Assembly: GCF_014170335.1 (NCBI RefSeq)
Contig: NZ_LZZS01000005.1
Location: 62,001-126,000 of the forward strand
Direction: 5' to 3'
Source of the DNA: Achromobacter sp. UMC46
GTDB lineage: Bacteria; Pseudomonadota; Gammaproteobacteria; Burkholderiales; Burkholderiaceae_B
Length of the DNA: 64,000 nt
Both the position numbers and the translations under genes were made by a program. The notes beneath the pieces were generated by a model. The model ran no database searches. It worked only from the letters and a program-made list of their open reading frames with translations, and was not told where the DNA came from. Positions 9,835-19,023 of this stretch are shown here, piece by piece (the first letter of the stretch is position 1; each line of letters starts with the position of its first letter).

Positions 9835-11055
9835 CTACAGGAACATTTCCTGAAGGTCATTCAGGAACCGCCAACCCAAGGGCGTCGCCGCAAGGCGAGT
9901 CGGATCGCCATCCAGCAGGCCCCGTTTGGAGGCTGCCTCCAATTGGTGCGCAATCGCCGCAAGCGACAAACCGGTGCGCTCGTTGAACGCCGTGCTGGGT
10001 ACGCCGTCCTTCAACCGCAGCGCGTTGAGCATGAATTCGAAAGGCAGCTCATCCGGGCCCACCTGGCGGCTTTCGGCCAGATGGCTGCCGTCGCGGGCCA
10101 TCGCGGCCTGCATCCAGGAATCGGGGCTGCGCAGCCGCGCCTCGCGCACGATACGGTCATGGAATGACAGTTTGCCGTGCGCGCCCGGGCCGATGCCCAG
10201 GTAATCGCCGAACTCCCAGTAGTTCAGGTTGTGCCGGCAGCGCGCGCCAGGCCGGGCGTAGGCCGACACTTCGTAGCGGGCCAGGCCGGCCGCGGCCAGC
10301 TCGGACTCTACGGCGTCCTGCATGGCGGCGCTGGTGTCGTCGTCGGGGAGGTCTTCGGGCGGGAACTTGGCGAAGACGGTGTTGGGTTCCATCGTCAGGT
10401 GGTACAGCGACAAGTGCTCGGTGCCGAACGAGATGGCCTCGCGCAAGTCCGCCACACAGGCGTCCAGCGTCTGGCCGGGCAAGGCGAACATCATGTCCAG
10501 GTTCACACGCGAGACGGCGCGCTGGGCCATGCCGATGGCGGCCCGGGCCTGCTCGGCATCATGGATACGGCCCAGCTTCTTCAATTGGGCGTCGTCGAAA
10601 CTCTGGATGCCCAGCGAAAAACGCGTGACGCCGCTGGCGGCGTAATCGCGGAAGCGGCTGGCCTCGGCGGTGCCGGGGTTGGCCTCCATGGTGATCTCGG
10701 CATCCGGCCAGACGTTCAGACAGGCGCGCAGCATGGCCAGCAATTCGTCCAGGCCGGCTGACGACAGCAGGCTGGGCGTGCCGCCGCCGATGAAAACGGA
10801 GACGACCTGACGGCCCCAGATGGACGGCAGCGCCTGTTCCAGGTCGCTGCGCAAGGCGTCCAGATAGGCGCGCTCGGGGATTTCGCCGGGCGCGGCGTGG
10901 GAATTGAAATCGCAATAAGGGCATTTGCGCACGCACCAAGGCACGTGCACATAGACAGACAGCGGCGGCAGGCTGGTCAGCGTGGCGCCGGCCGGCACAA
11001 GCCGGCGCCCGGGCGTGGCGCCCAGGTCGTTGCGGATGGGGATGGTGATGGACAT
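9835..11055 (-). CDS. hemW: Radical SAM haem chaperone HemW (HemN-like)
   Basis: A 406-residue radical SAM protein. The cluster motif CVRKCPYCDF at about residues 41-50 gives CxxxCxxC followed by Phe where true HemN has an extra Cys, so it is HemW, which inserts haem into target proteins, and not coproporphyrinogen dehydrogenase. Further family segments are GGGTPSLL and NPGT; the C-terminal HemN-type domain ends the protein. The start ATG at 11055 has AGGAAA ten bases upstream. It lies 34 bp downstream of rdgB on the same strand, an arrangement seen in many betaproteobacteria. Confidence 0.93.
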   Translation of the reverse strand: MSITIPIRNDLGATPGRRLVPAGATLTSLPPLSVYVHVPWCVRKCPYCDFNSHAAPGEIPERAYLDALRSDLEQALPSIWGRQVVSVFIGGGTPSLLSSAGLDELLAMLRACLNVWPDAEITMEANPGTAEASRFRDYAASGVTRFSLGIQSFDDAQLKKLGRIHDAEQARAAIGMAQRAVSRVNLDMMFALPGQTLDACVADLREAISFGTEHLSLYHLTMEPNTVFAKFPPEDLPDDDTSAAMQDAVESELAAAGLARYEVSAYARPGARCRHNLNYWEFGDYLGIGPGAHGKLSFHDRIVREARLRSPDSWMQAAMARDGSHLAESRQVGPDELPFEFMLNALRLKDGVPSTAFNERTGLSLAAIAHQLEAASKRGLLDGDPTRLAATPLGWRFLNDLQEMFL

Positions 11056-11089
11056 GCGGTTTCCTGGAGCGGGCGCGGAGGCGCTCTCC

Positions 11090-11713
11090 TCAAGCGTGGC
11101 TGAGCTTGCTCAGCAGCTCGCGCAGCGCGCGGGCCCGGTGGCTGACCCGGTTCTTTTCCTCGGCGTCCAGCGTCGCGGCGGTCAGCCCCATATCGGGCAG
11201 ATAGAAATGGGGATCGTAGCCAAAGCCGTTCGCGCCTTCAGGCTGGTCGATGATCTCGCCGTGCCACAGGCCTTCGCCGATGATCGGGCACGGGTCGTTC
11301 TCCGAGCGCACCAGCGCCAGCACGGCAACGTACCAGGCGCGGCGGTCGGCCTGGCCGGCCAGCTTTTGCGTCAGCAGCGCGTTGTTGGCCAGATCGGATT
11401 TTTCACCGCCGTGCATCTTGGCGTAGCGGGCCGAATAGACCCCCGGCGCCCCGTCCAGCGCGGCCACGCACAGGCCGGAATCGTCCGCCAACGCCGGCAG
11501 CCCCGTCAGGCGGCTGGCGTGGCGCGCCTTGGTCAGGGCGTTTTCGACGAAGGTGACGTGGGGCTCTTCGGCTTCGGGCACGCCCAGCTCGCCTTGGGGC
11601 ACCAGTTCGATGCCCAGAGGAGCGAACAAGGCGGAAAACTCGCGCAACTTGCCGGCATTGTTGGACGCCAGCACGATGCGGCGCAGGGAATCGGGAATCT
11701 TGGGGGAAGTCAT
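11090..11713 (-). CDS. rdgB: XTP/dITP diphosphatase (Ham1/RdgB)
   Basis: A house-cleaning pyrophosphatase of 207 residues that removes inosine and xanthosine triphosphates from the nucleotide pool. The N-terminal substrate motif is RIVLASNNAGKLREF. LADDSGLCV holds the catalytic acidic residues, and the C-terminal part has GFGYDPHFYLP and the closing SHRARAL segment. The length is typical (E. coli 197). hemW follows after 34 bp. rph, its usual upstream neighbour in this family, lies 6.5 kb away. Confidence 0.97.
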   Translation of the reverse strand: MTSPKIPDSLRRIVLASNNAGKLREFSALFAPLGIELVPQGELGVPEAEEPHVTFVENALTKARHASRLTGLPALADDSGLCVAALDGAPGVYSARYAKMHGGEKSDLANNALLTQKLAGQADRRAWYVAVLALVRSENDPCPIIGEGLWHGEIIDQPEGANGFGYDPHFYLPDMGLTAATLDAEEKNRVSHRARALRELLSKLSHA

Positions 11714-11861
11714 GGGGCAAATTGTATAGGCGATCGAATCGCGGCTTGATACGATGCCGCTCCGCCTGAAGATGACATGTCGAACCGTGTCGCAACAAGG
11801 CCGACATATTCGGTCGTCAACATACCGATCTTGTCACTGATCGTATCTGACCTAGCCGGCG

Positions 11862-13715
11862 ATGACCCCCTTTCACGCTATGCCCCGGACGGCCGCGGTA
11901 CCCGCGCCCCACACCACCCCGGGCGACGCGCCCGCTCCCGCCGGTTTGGCCGGCATCCTGCAGGAACGGCTGCTGCGGCCCCGCTACCAGCCCGTCGTCG
12001 ACTTGTCGCATAGCCGCATCTACGGCCATGAAAGCCTGATCCGGGGCCCCGCCGACACCGCCTTGCACTTTCCCGACGCCCTGTTCGCCGAGGCGCGCCG
12101 CCAGGGACTGCATCCGCAGCTGGAACTGGCCAGCTTCCGGGCCGGCGCGCAAGGCTTTCAAGACAACGAGGCGGCCGGCAAGCTGTTCCTGAACCTGTCC
12201 GGGTCGGCGCTGATCCATTACTGGACCCTGTGGGGGGACGACATGCCGCTGCGCCTCTTGAAGGATTGCACGCTGCCGCCGTCCAGCATCATCGTCGAAC
12301 TCACCGAGCAAGACCCGCTGTCGGACCACATGGGCGAACTCGGCAGCGCGTTCGCGTGCCTGCGCGAACGCGGCATGCGCATTGCGCTGGACGATTACGG
12401 CGTAGGCAATTCGAACCTGCAGCTATGGTCCGAAATGCAGCCCGACCTGGTCAAGATCGACCGCTATTTCTTCGACGGCATCGGCCAAAGCGACCGGAAG
12501 CAAAACATGGTGCGGGCCATCCTGAAGGTGGCGCAGCACCTGGGCACGGCCATCGTCGCCGAGGGCATCGAAACCGCGGAAGACCTGGCCGTGGTGCGCG
12601 AACTGGACATCCGGTACGCGCAAGGCTGGTTCCTGGGCCGGCCCGAGGAAACCCTGCTGACCGAGCTGACCGCCCCGCTGCGCGATTCCTTGCGGGTGCG
12701 CAGCCCTGCCCCGCTGTCGCAGCGCGCCACCGGCGGCACCGCCGCCAGCCTGCGCGTGGAAGCGCCCGCCGCGCTGCTGAACATGCACACCAACGACGAT
12801 GTGCACCGGCTGTTCATCGAGCACAAGAACATGCACGCCGTCGCGGTCGTCGACGGCGACAACCGCCCGGTGGGCATCATCAACCGGCGCGACTTCTCGG
12901 AACACTATGCGCAACGCTATACGCGCGAGCTGTTCGGCCGCGACGCCTGCTCCACCTTCATGAACGGCGAACCGGTGCTGGTGGACCTGAACGTCTCGAT
13001 CGACCAGTTGAGCCATGTGCTGATCTCCGAAGACCAGCGCTACCTGATGGATGGCTTGATCATTACGCGGGACGGCCGCTACGACGGACTGGCCACCGGC
13101 GAAACCCTGGTGCGTTCGGTGACCGAGATGCGGATCGAAGCGGCGCGCTACGCCAACCCGCTGACGTCCCTGCCCGGCAACATCCCCATCAGCCGGCACA
13201 TCGCCACCCTGCTGGAAGATGCCGCCGACTTCACGATCTGCTACGGCGACCTCAACAACTTCAAGCCATTCAACGACGTATACGGCTATTGGCGCGGCGA
13301 CGACATGATCATGCTGACCGCCGAAGTCGTCAAACGCCATTGCGACCCGCTGCGCGACTTCGTGGGGCACGTGGGCGGCGACGACTTCGTGGTGCTGTTC
13401 CGCAGCCTGGACTGGATGCAGCGGGTGCAGCGCATCATCGCCGAGTTCAATGAACAGGCCATCGACCTGTACGACGACCAGGGCCGCGATAACGGGGGCA
13501 TCGAAGCCGAAGACCGTTATGGCGTGCCGCGCTTCTTCCCTTTCGTGACGCTGGGCGTGGGCGCCCTCACCGTCACCCCGTCCTTATGCGAGCGCATCCG
13601 CCCGGAGGACATCGCGTCGGCTGCCGCCCATGTCAAGCACAAGGTCAAGCATGGGAACCTGTCGCTGGTGATCGAACGCTACACCGGCGGCGCCCTGCCC
13701 CAACTGGCCGACTAG
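11862..13715 (+). CDS. EAL-CBS-GGDEF domain protein (cyclic-di-GMP turnover)
   Basis: A cytosolic protein of 617 residues with the domain order EAL (about 35-265), CBS-like pair (about 285-420) and GGDEF (about 430-605). The EAL domain keeps the catalytic pattern: ESL with Glu57, FLNLS, ELTE, DDYGVG, VKID and EGIE, so phosphodiesterase activity is likely. The GGDEF motif is GGDDF, and the RxxD inhibitory site is not present at its usual place, so cyclase activity is doubtful. CBS modules commonly bind adenine nucleotides and may regulate the output. No signal peptide or membrane segment is seen. Its last 132 bases overlap the end of the chemoreceptor gene on the other strand. Confidence 0.9.
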   Translation: MTPFHAMPRTAAVPAPHTTPGDAPAPAGLAGILQERLLRPRYQPVVDLSHSRIYGHESLIRGPADTALHFPDALFAEARRQGLHPQLELASFRAGAQGFQDNEAAGKLFLNLSGSALIHYWTLWGDDMPLRLLKDCTLPPSSIIVELTEQDPLSDHMGELGSAFACLRERGMRIALDDYGVGNSNLQLWSEMQPDLVKIDRYFFDGIGQSDRKQNMVRAILKVAQHLGTAIVAEGIETAEDLAVVRELDIRYAQGWFLGRPEETLLTELTAPLRDSLRVRSPAPLSQRATGGTAASLRVEAPAALLNMHTNDDVHRLFIEHKNMHAVAVVDGDNRPVGIINRRDFSEHYAQRYTRELFGRDACSTFMNGEPVLVDLNVSIDQLSHVLISEDQRYLMDGLIITRDGRYDGLATGETLVRSVTEMRIEAARYANPLTSLPGNIPISRHIATLLEDAADFTICYGDLNNFKPFNDVYGYWRGDDMIMLTAEVVKRHCDPLRDFVGHVGGDDFVVLFRSLDWMQRVQRIIAEFNEQAIDLYDDQGRDNGGIEAEDRYGVPRFFPFVTLGVGALTVTPSLCERIRPEDIASAAAHVKHKVKHGNLSLVIERYTGGALPQLAD

Positions 13716-15320
13716 CTGGCCGGCCGAGGCCTGCACGGCGGCGGCGTTCTGCGCCGCCTGGGCGATCTGGAATACCGCTACCGCACGGCGCAGGCCTTGC
13801 GCCTGGATCTCCAGCGCGGCGGCGGCCGCCGCGGTCTGTTCCACCATCGCCGCGTTCTCTTGCGTGGACCGCTCGATATCGGCCACCGCGTCGTTCACCG
13901 ACGCGATGCCCACGGCCTGCTCGGCCGTGGCGCTGGAGATTTCAGCCACGATCTGCGTCACCCGGTCGACCGACAGCACCATGTCGCGCATGGTGTCGCC
14001 CGCCAGGTTCACCTGGCGCACGCCCGCCTCGACCCGCGACGCCGAATCCTCGATCAGGCCCTTGATCTCGCGGGCGGCCTGCGCGCTGCGCTGGGCCAGC
14101 GAACGCACTTCGCCCGCCACGACGGCGAAACCCTTGCCCTGCTCGCCAGCCCGCGCCGCCTCCACTGCGGCGTTGAGCGCCAGGATGTTCGTCTGGAAGG
14201 CGATGCTGTCCACCACGCCGACGATTTCGCCGATGCGGCGCGCGCTGTCGGCAATGCCCTGCATGCTTTGCACGACCTTGTCCACCGCTTGCCCGCCGCG
14301 CTGCGCCAGCCGGGTGGCGCTTTCCGCCTGCCGGCTGGCCTGATCCGCGTTGCCGGCGGTCATCTGGACGGTATGCGCCAACTGGGTCATATTGGCCGCG
14401 GCCTCTTGCAGCGAACCCGCCTGCCGCGCCGTGCGGTCGGACATGTCCGCCCCGCCTGCGGCGATCTCGCCCGATCCGGTGTGGATTTCCTCGACGCCTT
14501 GGCGCACCGAGGCCACGGCGGCCGACAAGCCGGTCTGCATGCGGCGCATGGCCGAATACAGCACGCCGATTTCGTTGTCGCCCCGCATGGCGATCGCGCC
14601 CGTCAGGTCGCCGTCGGCGATGCGGTCGAAGTGCGCGCCGGCCTCGTTCAGCGGCCGCAGGATGCTGCGGCGGAACGCCAGCCGGATCAGCCCGGCCAGC
14701 AACAGCACGACGCCCAGCACGCCGGCCGCGACCAGGATCACCCGTTCCAGCGTCTGGCTGGCGCCGGCCACCGCGGCCTGCCCCTGCTGGCGCGAATAGG
14801 TCTGATAGGCATCGGCCTGCTTGACGTAAGCCGCGCCGCTGGCGGGCAGCACCTTGTCGACCAGCCGGTTGACTTCGATGCCGTTCCAGCCCTGGATCGC
14901 CTTCTGCATGGGCACAAGCGTCTGCTCGGCGAACCCGGAGTAGGCCTTCAGCACCTGTTCGAACAGCGGACCGCCTTCCGTGCTGGCATCGGGGTTGGCG
15001 CGCAGGCGCGCCAGGCTGGCGCCGGCCTGCTTGAGCAACGTGTCCGCCTGGGCCAGGGATTCGTCGCGGGCCGCTTCCAGCCCGCCTTCCATGCCCGTCT
15101 TGGCGTCGGTCAACGCCGCGCGCGCCTGAAACAGGCGGCTGGTCATGTCGGCCAGGTCGCTGGCCCGTTCGATGCTGCCGCGGCCCAAAGCCTCGATATC
15201 CGCCCGGTTGTCGCGCAGCACCGCGATGCCCGCTGCCGCCGCCGCCGCGAACAGCACCACAAACAACGCCAGAATGGCCGATACCGCCGTGGTGACCCTG
15301 AGATTTTTCCGCATATCCAT
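13584..15320 (-). CDS. Methyl-accepting chemotaxis protein
   Basis: A chemoreceptor of 578 residues. An N-terminal transmembrane helix (about 12-32) is followed by a helical periplasmic domain of the Tar/4HB type (about 33-195), a second membrane helix (about 200-220), a HAMP domain (ILRPLNEAG-HFDRIADGDLTG) and a long signalling coiled coil with the conserved tip DSIAFQTNILALNAAVEAA. No C-terminal CheR-docking pentapeptide is visible. ATG at 15320 is chosen; ATG at 15314 is equally possible, and no strong ribosome site separates them. The last 44 codons run antisense to the GGDEF gene, giving a tail after VAVFQIA that receptors of this class normally lack. Confidence 0.93.
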   Translation of the reverse strand: MDMRKNLRVTTAVSAILALFVVLFAAAAAAGIAVLRDNRADIEALGRGSIERASDLADMTSRLFQARAALTDAKTGMEGGLEAARDESLAQADTLLKQAGASLARLRANPDASTEGGPLFEQVLKAYSGFAEQTLVPMQKAIQGWNGIEVNRLVDKVLPASGAAYVKQADAYQTYSRQQGQAAVAGASQTLERVILVAAGVLGVVLLLAGLIRLAFRRSILRPLNEAGAHFDRIADGDLTGAIAMRGDNEIGVLYSAMRRMQTGLSAAVASVRQGVEEIHTGSGEIAAGGADMSDRTARQAGSLQEAAANMTQLAHTVQMTAGNADQASRQAESATRLAQRGGQAVDKVVQSMQGIADSARRIGEIVGVVDSIAFQTNILALNAAVEAARAGEQGKGFAVVAGEVRSLAQRSAQAAREIKGLIEDSASRVEAGVRQVNLAGDTMRDMVLSVDRVTQIVAEISSATAEQAVGIASVNDAVADIERSTQENAAMVEQTAAAAAALEIQAQGLRRAVAVFQIAQAAQNAAAVQASAGQLVGQLGQGAAGVAFDHQRQVPMLDLVLDMGGSRRDVLRADALA

Positions 15321-15543
15321 CCGTATATAGCCTGGCGCCAGAGGCGCAGTGCATCGGATTATGGACATCCAGTTTGGCAATTTCTTGACACAACCTGGGC
15401 AGACGCATGACGAACGCCCGTCATGAAACTGCGCTTTTGCGAACAGGAACCCCGTATTAAGGAATTGTGAATTGGCAGCGCCCCGCCCTTGCGGCACATT
15501 CGATGCTGTACCGAACCATTTCCCTCCTTCCTACAGCAGCCCT

Positions 15544-16704
15544 ATGCCTCACGCCTCCCACGATTACCAGGACATCCGCGAAGCCGTGCGCGATCTTTGC
15601 GCCCAATTCCCGGCCGAGTATTTCCGCAAGATCGACGAAGAACGCGGCTATCCCGATGACTTTGTCCGCGCGTTGACCGAAGCCGGCTGGCTGGCCGCGC
15701 TGATTCCGCAGGAATATGGGGGTTCAGGCCTGGGCTTGACCGAGGCGTCGGTCATCATGGAAGAAATCAACCGCAGCGGCGGCAACTCGGGCGCCTGCCA
15801 CGGCCAGATGTACAACATGGGCACGCTGCTGCGCCACGGCTCCGAAGCCCAGAAGCGCGAATACCTGCCCCGCATCGCAGCGGGCGAACTGCGCCTGCAG
15901 TCCATGGGCGTCACCGAACCCACCACCGGCACCGACACCACCAAGATCAAGACCACCGCCGTGCGCCGTGGCGACCGCTACGTCATCAACGGCCAGAAAG
16001 TCTGGATCTCGCGCGTGCAGCATTCCGACCTGATGATCCTGCTGGCGCGCACCACGCCGCTGGACCAGGTCACCCGCAAGTCCGAGGGCATGTCGATCTT
16101 CCTGGTGGACCTGCATCACGCCGTCAAGCACGGCATGACGATCCGCCCGATCCCCAACATGGTCAACCACGAGACCAACGAGCTGTTCTTCGACAACCTG
16201 GAAATCCCCGTCGAAAACCTGATCGGCGAAGAAGGCAAAGGCTTCAAGTACATCCTGGACGGCCTGAACGCCGAACGCACCCTGATCGCCGCCGAGTGCA
16301 TCGGCGACGGGTACTGGTTCGTGGACAAGGTCACCGCCTACGCCAAGGAGCGCATGGTGTTCGGCCGGCCCATCGGCCAGAACCAGGGCGTGCAGTTCCC
16401 GATCGCCCGCGCCCACATCAACGTGGAGGCCGCCAGCCTGATGCGCTACGAGGCCTGCCGGCTGTTCGACGCCCACCAGCCCTGCGGCGCCCAGGCCAAC
16501 ATGGCCAAGCTGCTGGCCGCCGACGCGTCCTGGGAAGCCGCCAACGCCTGCCTGCAGTTCCATGGCGGGTTCGGCTTCGCGAACGAGTACGACGTCGAGC
16601 GCAAATTCCGCGAGACGCGGCTGTATCAGGTGGCGCCCATCTCCACCAACCTGATCCTGTCCTACGTCGCCGAACACATCCTGGGCCTGCCCCGTTCCTT
16701 CTGA
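15544..16704 (+). CDS. Acyl-CoA dehydrogenase family protein
   Basis: A flavoenzyme of 386 residues in the acyl-CoA dehydrogenase fold. It has the FAD-binding middle-domain motif MGVTEPTTGTDTTKI, the GQKVWISRVQHSD stretch, and the C-terminal helical domain with QFHGGFGFANEYDVER. The catalytic base and acyl specificity cannot be assigned by eye. ATG at 15544 gives the usual N-terminus (DIREAVRDLCAQFP). The gene is followed after 13 bp by an MmgE/PrpD gene, so the two probably form an operon for catabolism of a branched or dicarboxylic acyl substrate; that pairing is inferred from position only. Confidence 0.92.
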   Translation: MPHASHDYQDIREAVRDLCAQFPAEYFRKIDEERGYPDDFVRALTEAGWLAALIPQEYGGSGLGLTEASVIMEEINRSGGNSGACHGQMYNMGTLLRHGSEAQKREYLPRIAAGELRLQSMGVTEPTTGTDTTKIKTTAVRRGDRYVINGQKVWISRVQHSDLMILLARTTPLDQVTRKSEGMSIFLVDLHHAVKHGMTIRPIPNMVNHETNELFFDNLEIPVENLIGEEGKGFKYILDGLNAERTLIAAECIGDGYWFVDKVTAYAKERMVFGRPIGQNQGVQFPIARAHINVEAASLMRYEACRLFDAHQPCGAQANMAKLLAADASWEAANACLQFHGGFGFANEYDVERKFRETRLYQVAPISTNLILSYVAEHILGLPRSF

Positions 16705-16717
16705 TCCCACCACGCCC

Positions 16718-18100
16718 ATGAACGCAGCCAAAGACACTCCCCACCTCAGCGCCGAGCTCGCGGCCTTCGCCGCCAACCTGCGCTACGAAGACATCCCGGC
16801 GCCGGTATTGCGCCGCGCCGAAGACCTGCTTCTGGATTGCCTGGCCTCGATCCTGGCCGGGGCCTCCGCCCGCGCCGTGCAGGCCATCGACCGCTATGCC
16901 GCCGCCATGGGCCCGGCGGACGGCCCCAGCGAAGTGCTGATCACGCGCCGCCGCACCTCGCCGATGTTCGCCGCCATGGTCAATGCAGCCGCGGCGCACG
17001 TGGTGGAACAGGACGACGTCCACAACGGTTCGGTGTTCCACCCCGCCGCCGTGGTCTTTCCGCCCGCGCTGGCCGTGGCGCAAGCGCTGGGCAGTTCGGG
17101 CCGCGACCTGCTGACGGCCGCCGTCGCGGGCTACGAAGTCGGCATCCGCGTCGGCGAATTTCTGGGCCGCTCGCATTACAAGATCTTCCACACCACCGGC
17201 ACCGCAGGCACGCTGGCCGCCGCCGTCACCACCGGCCGCCTGCTCAAGCTGTCCCCGGAGCAGATGCTGCACGCGCTGGGTTCGGCCGGCACCCAGGCCG
17301 CCGGCCTGTGGGAATTCCTGCGCGACGCCGCCGACTCCAAGCAATTGCACACCGCCAAGGCGGCCGCCGACGGCATCACCGCCGCCTACCTGGCCCGCGA
17401 AGGCTTCACCGGCGCCCGCCACATCCTGGAAGGCCCGCAAGGCATGGCGGCCGGCATGTCCACCGACGCCGATCCCTCCAAACTCTGCGACCGTCTGGGC
17501 GAACGCTGGGCGCTGGCCGAAACCTCGTTCAAGTTCCACGCGTCCTGCCGCCATACGCACCCGGCCGCGGACGCGCTGCAGCAGGCGCTGCGCGACAACC
17601 AGCTTACGGAAGCGGATGTGGCGCGCGTCGTGGCCCACGTGCATCAGGGCGCCATCGATGTGCTGGGCCCGGTCGTCAATCCGCAGACCGTGCACCAGTC
17701 CAAGTTCTCGATGGGCACGGTGCTGGCGCTGATCGCGCGCAAGGGGCGCGCCGGGCTGGCCGAATTCGACGCCGGACTCGACGACCCGGCGGTGGCCGAC
17801 TTCCGCGGCAAGGTAGAAATGGTGCTGGACGAGGAAGTCGACAGCGCCTATCCGCAACGCTGGATCGGCAAGGTCACCGTCACCACCCGCGACGGCCGCA
17901 CGGTGCACGGCCGCGTGGACGAACCCAAAGGCGACCCGGGCAACACGCTAAGCCGCCCCGAAATCGAAGACAAGACGCTGAGCCTGGGACGCTACGCGGA
18001 TGCCGCCACGGAGCCGGAGCTGCGCGCGCTGATCGGCACGATCTGGGCGCTGGAGGACGTGGCCAAAGTGGACGCCCTGCTGTCGCGCCAGGCGGCCTAG
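16718..18100 (+). CDS. MmgE/PrpD family protein
   Basis: A protein of 460 residues in the family that includes 2-methylcitrate dehydratase (PrpD), cis-aconitate decarboxylase and many enzymes of unknown substrate. Conserved parts are the N-terminal helical bundle beginning LAAFAANLRYEDIPAPVL, HVVEQDDVHN, the GTAGTLAAA region and FKFHASCRHTHPAADAL. No prpB or prpC is nearby, so a methylcitrate role is not supported. The start ATG at 16718 is 13 bp after the acyl-CoA dehydrogenase stop. A bidirectional terminator follows. Confidence 0.9.
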   Translation: MNAAKDTPHLSAELAAFAANLRYEDIPAPVLRRAEDLLLDCLASILAGASARAVQAIDRYAAAMGPADGPSEVLITRRRTSPMFAAMVNAAAAHVVEQDDVHNGSVFHPAAVVFPPALAVAQALGSSGRDLLTAAVAGYEVGIRVGEFLGRSHYKIFHTTGTAGTLAAAVTTGRLLKLSPEQMLHALGSAGTQAAGLWEFLRDAADSKQLHTAKAAADGITAAYLAREGFTGARHILEGPQGMAAGMSTDADPSKLCDRLGERWALAETSFKFHASCRHTHPAADALQQALRDNQLTEADVARVVAHVHQGAIDVLGPVVNPQTVHQSKFSMGTVLALIARKGRAGLAEFDAGLDDPAVADFRGKVEMVLDEEVDSAYPQRWIGKVTVTTRDGRTVHGRVDEPKGDPGNTLSRPEIEDKTLSLGRYADAATEPELRALIGTIWALEDVAKVDALLSRQAA

Positions 18101-18128
18101 CTTCCGGCCTGTTCTGTACGCTCCATGC

Positions 18129-18157
18129 AAAACAGCCGCTTTTCAGCGGCTGTTTTT
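18129..18157. terminator. Bidirectional intrinsic terminator
   Basis: AACAGCCGCT (18131-18140) and AGCGGCTGTT (18145-18154) form a ten-base stem with a TTTC loop, preceded by A residues and followed by a run of T. It can end transcription of both the convergent MmgE/PrpD and rph genes. Confidence 0.92.
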
Positions 18158-18179
18158 TCGTGGCGGGAAGGCCCCCGCG

Positions 18180-18914
18180 TCAGGCCAGCGCCGCGCGTTG
18201 CGCCCGCACCAGGCTGGCGATGCCGCCTTCGGCCAACACCAGCATCGTGTCCAGTTCGGCGCGTGTGAAGGTCGCGCCTTCGCCCGTGCCCTGCACTTCG
18301 ACGAAGGCGCCGCTGCCCGTCATGATGACGTTCACGTCGGCATCGCAGGCCGAGTCTTCCTGATAGTCCAGGTCCAGCACCGAGCGGCCTTGCACCAGCC
18401 CGACCGACACCGCCGCGACGGCGTCGCGAATCGGGTTGACGGCCAGGTCGCCGCGCTTCATCAGCAAGGCCACGGCATCGGCCGCCGCCACCCAGGCACC
18501 GGTGATGCTGGCGCAACGCGTGCCGCCGTCGGCCTGCAGCACATCGCAATCCAGGTGCAGCGTGCGTTCGCCCAGGGCCTTCATGTCGAACACGGCGCGC
18601 AGGCTGCGGCCGATCAGGCGCTGGATTTCCTGCGTGCGGCCGCTTTGCTTGCCGCGAGCGGCTTCGCGGTCGCCGCGCGTGTGCGTGGCGCGCGGCAGCA
18701 TGCCGTATTCCGCCGTGACCCAGCCTTCGCCCTTGCCTTTCAGGAACGGCGGCACCTTCTCCAGCACGCTGGCCGTGCACAGCACGTGGGTGTCGCCGGC
18801 TTTCACCAGCACCGACCCTTCGGCGTAGCGCGTAAAGCCGCGTTCCAGGGCGAACGGCCGCAGTTCGTCGACGGCGCGGCCGGACGGACGGGCGATGATG
18901 GGCGTAGTGGTCAC
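18180..18914 (-). CDS. rph: Ribonuclease PH
   Basis: A phosphorolytic 3'-5' exoribonuclease of 244 residues that trims tRNA 3' ends. It begins [19 protein letters not shown] and contains [15 protein letters not shown], the conserved [17 protein letters not shown] segment, and [19 protein letters not shown] with the phosphate and metal-site residues. I chose GTG at 18914, with GGAG eight bases upstream and family-typical length, over an ATG 12 codons earlier. It is divergent from yicC, a common arrangement in betaproteobacteria. Confidence 0.97.
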   Translation of the reverse strand: MTTTPIIARPSGRAVDELRPFALERGFTRYAEGSVLVKAGDTHVLCTASVLEKVPPFLKGKGEGWVTAEYGMLPRATHTRGDREAARGKQSGRTQEIQRLIGRSLRAVFDMKALGERTLHLDCDVLQADGGTRCASITGAWVAAADAVALLMKRGDLAVNPIRDAVAAVSVGLVQGRSVLDLDYQEDSACDADVNVIMTGSGAFVEVQGTGEGATFTRAELDTMLVLAEGGIASLVRAQRAALA

Positions 18915-19023
18915 AGGCAGACTCCAGACAGGAACGTTGATCCGCGGCATTGTACGGGCTGGGGCCGCAGGAAATCCCCGCTTGGAGTATCCTGCCGCGA
19001 TATATCACCAGGAAACGCCCATC

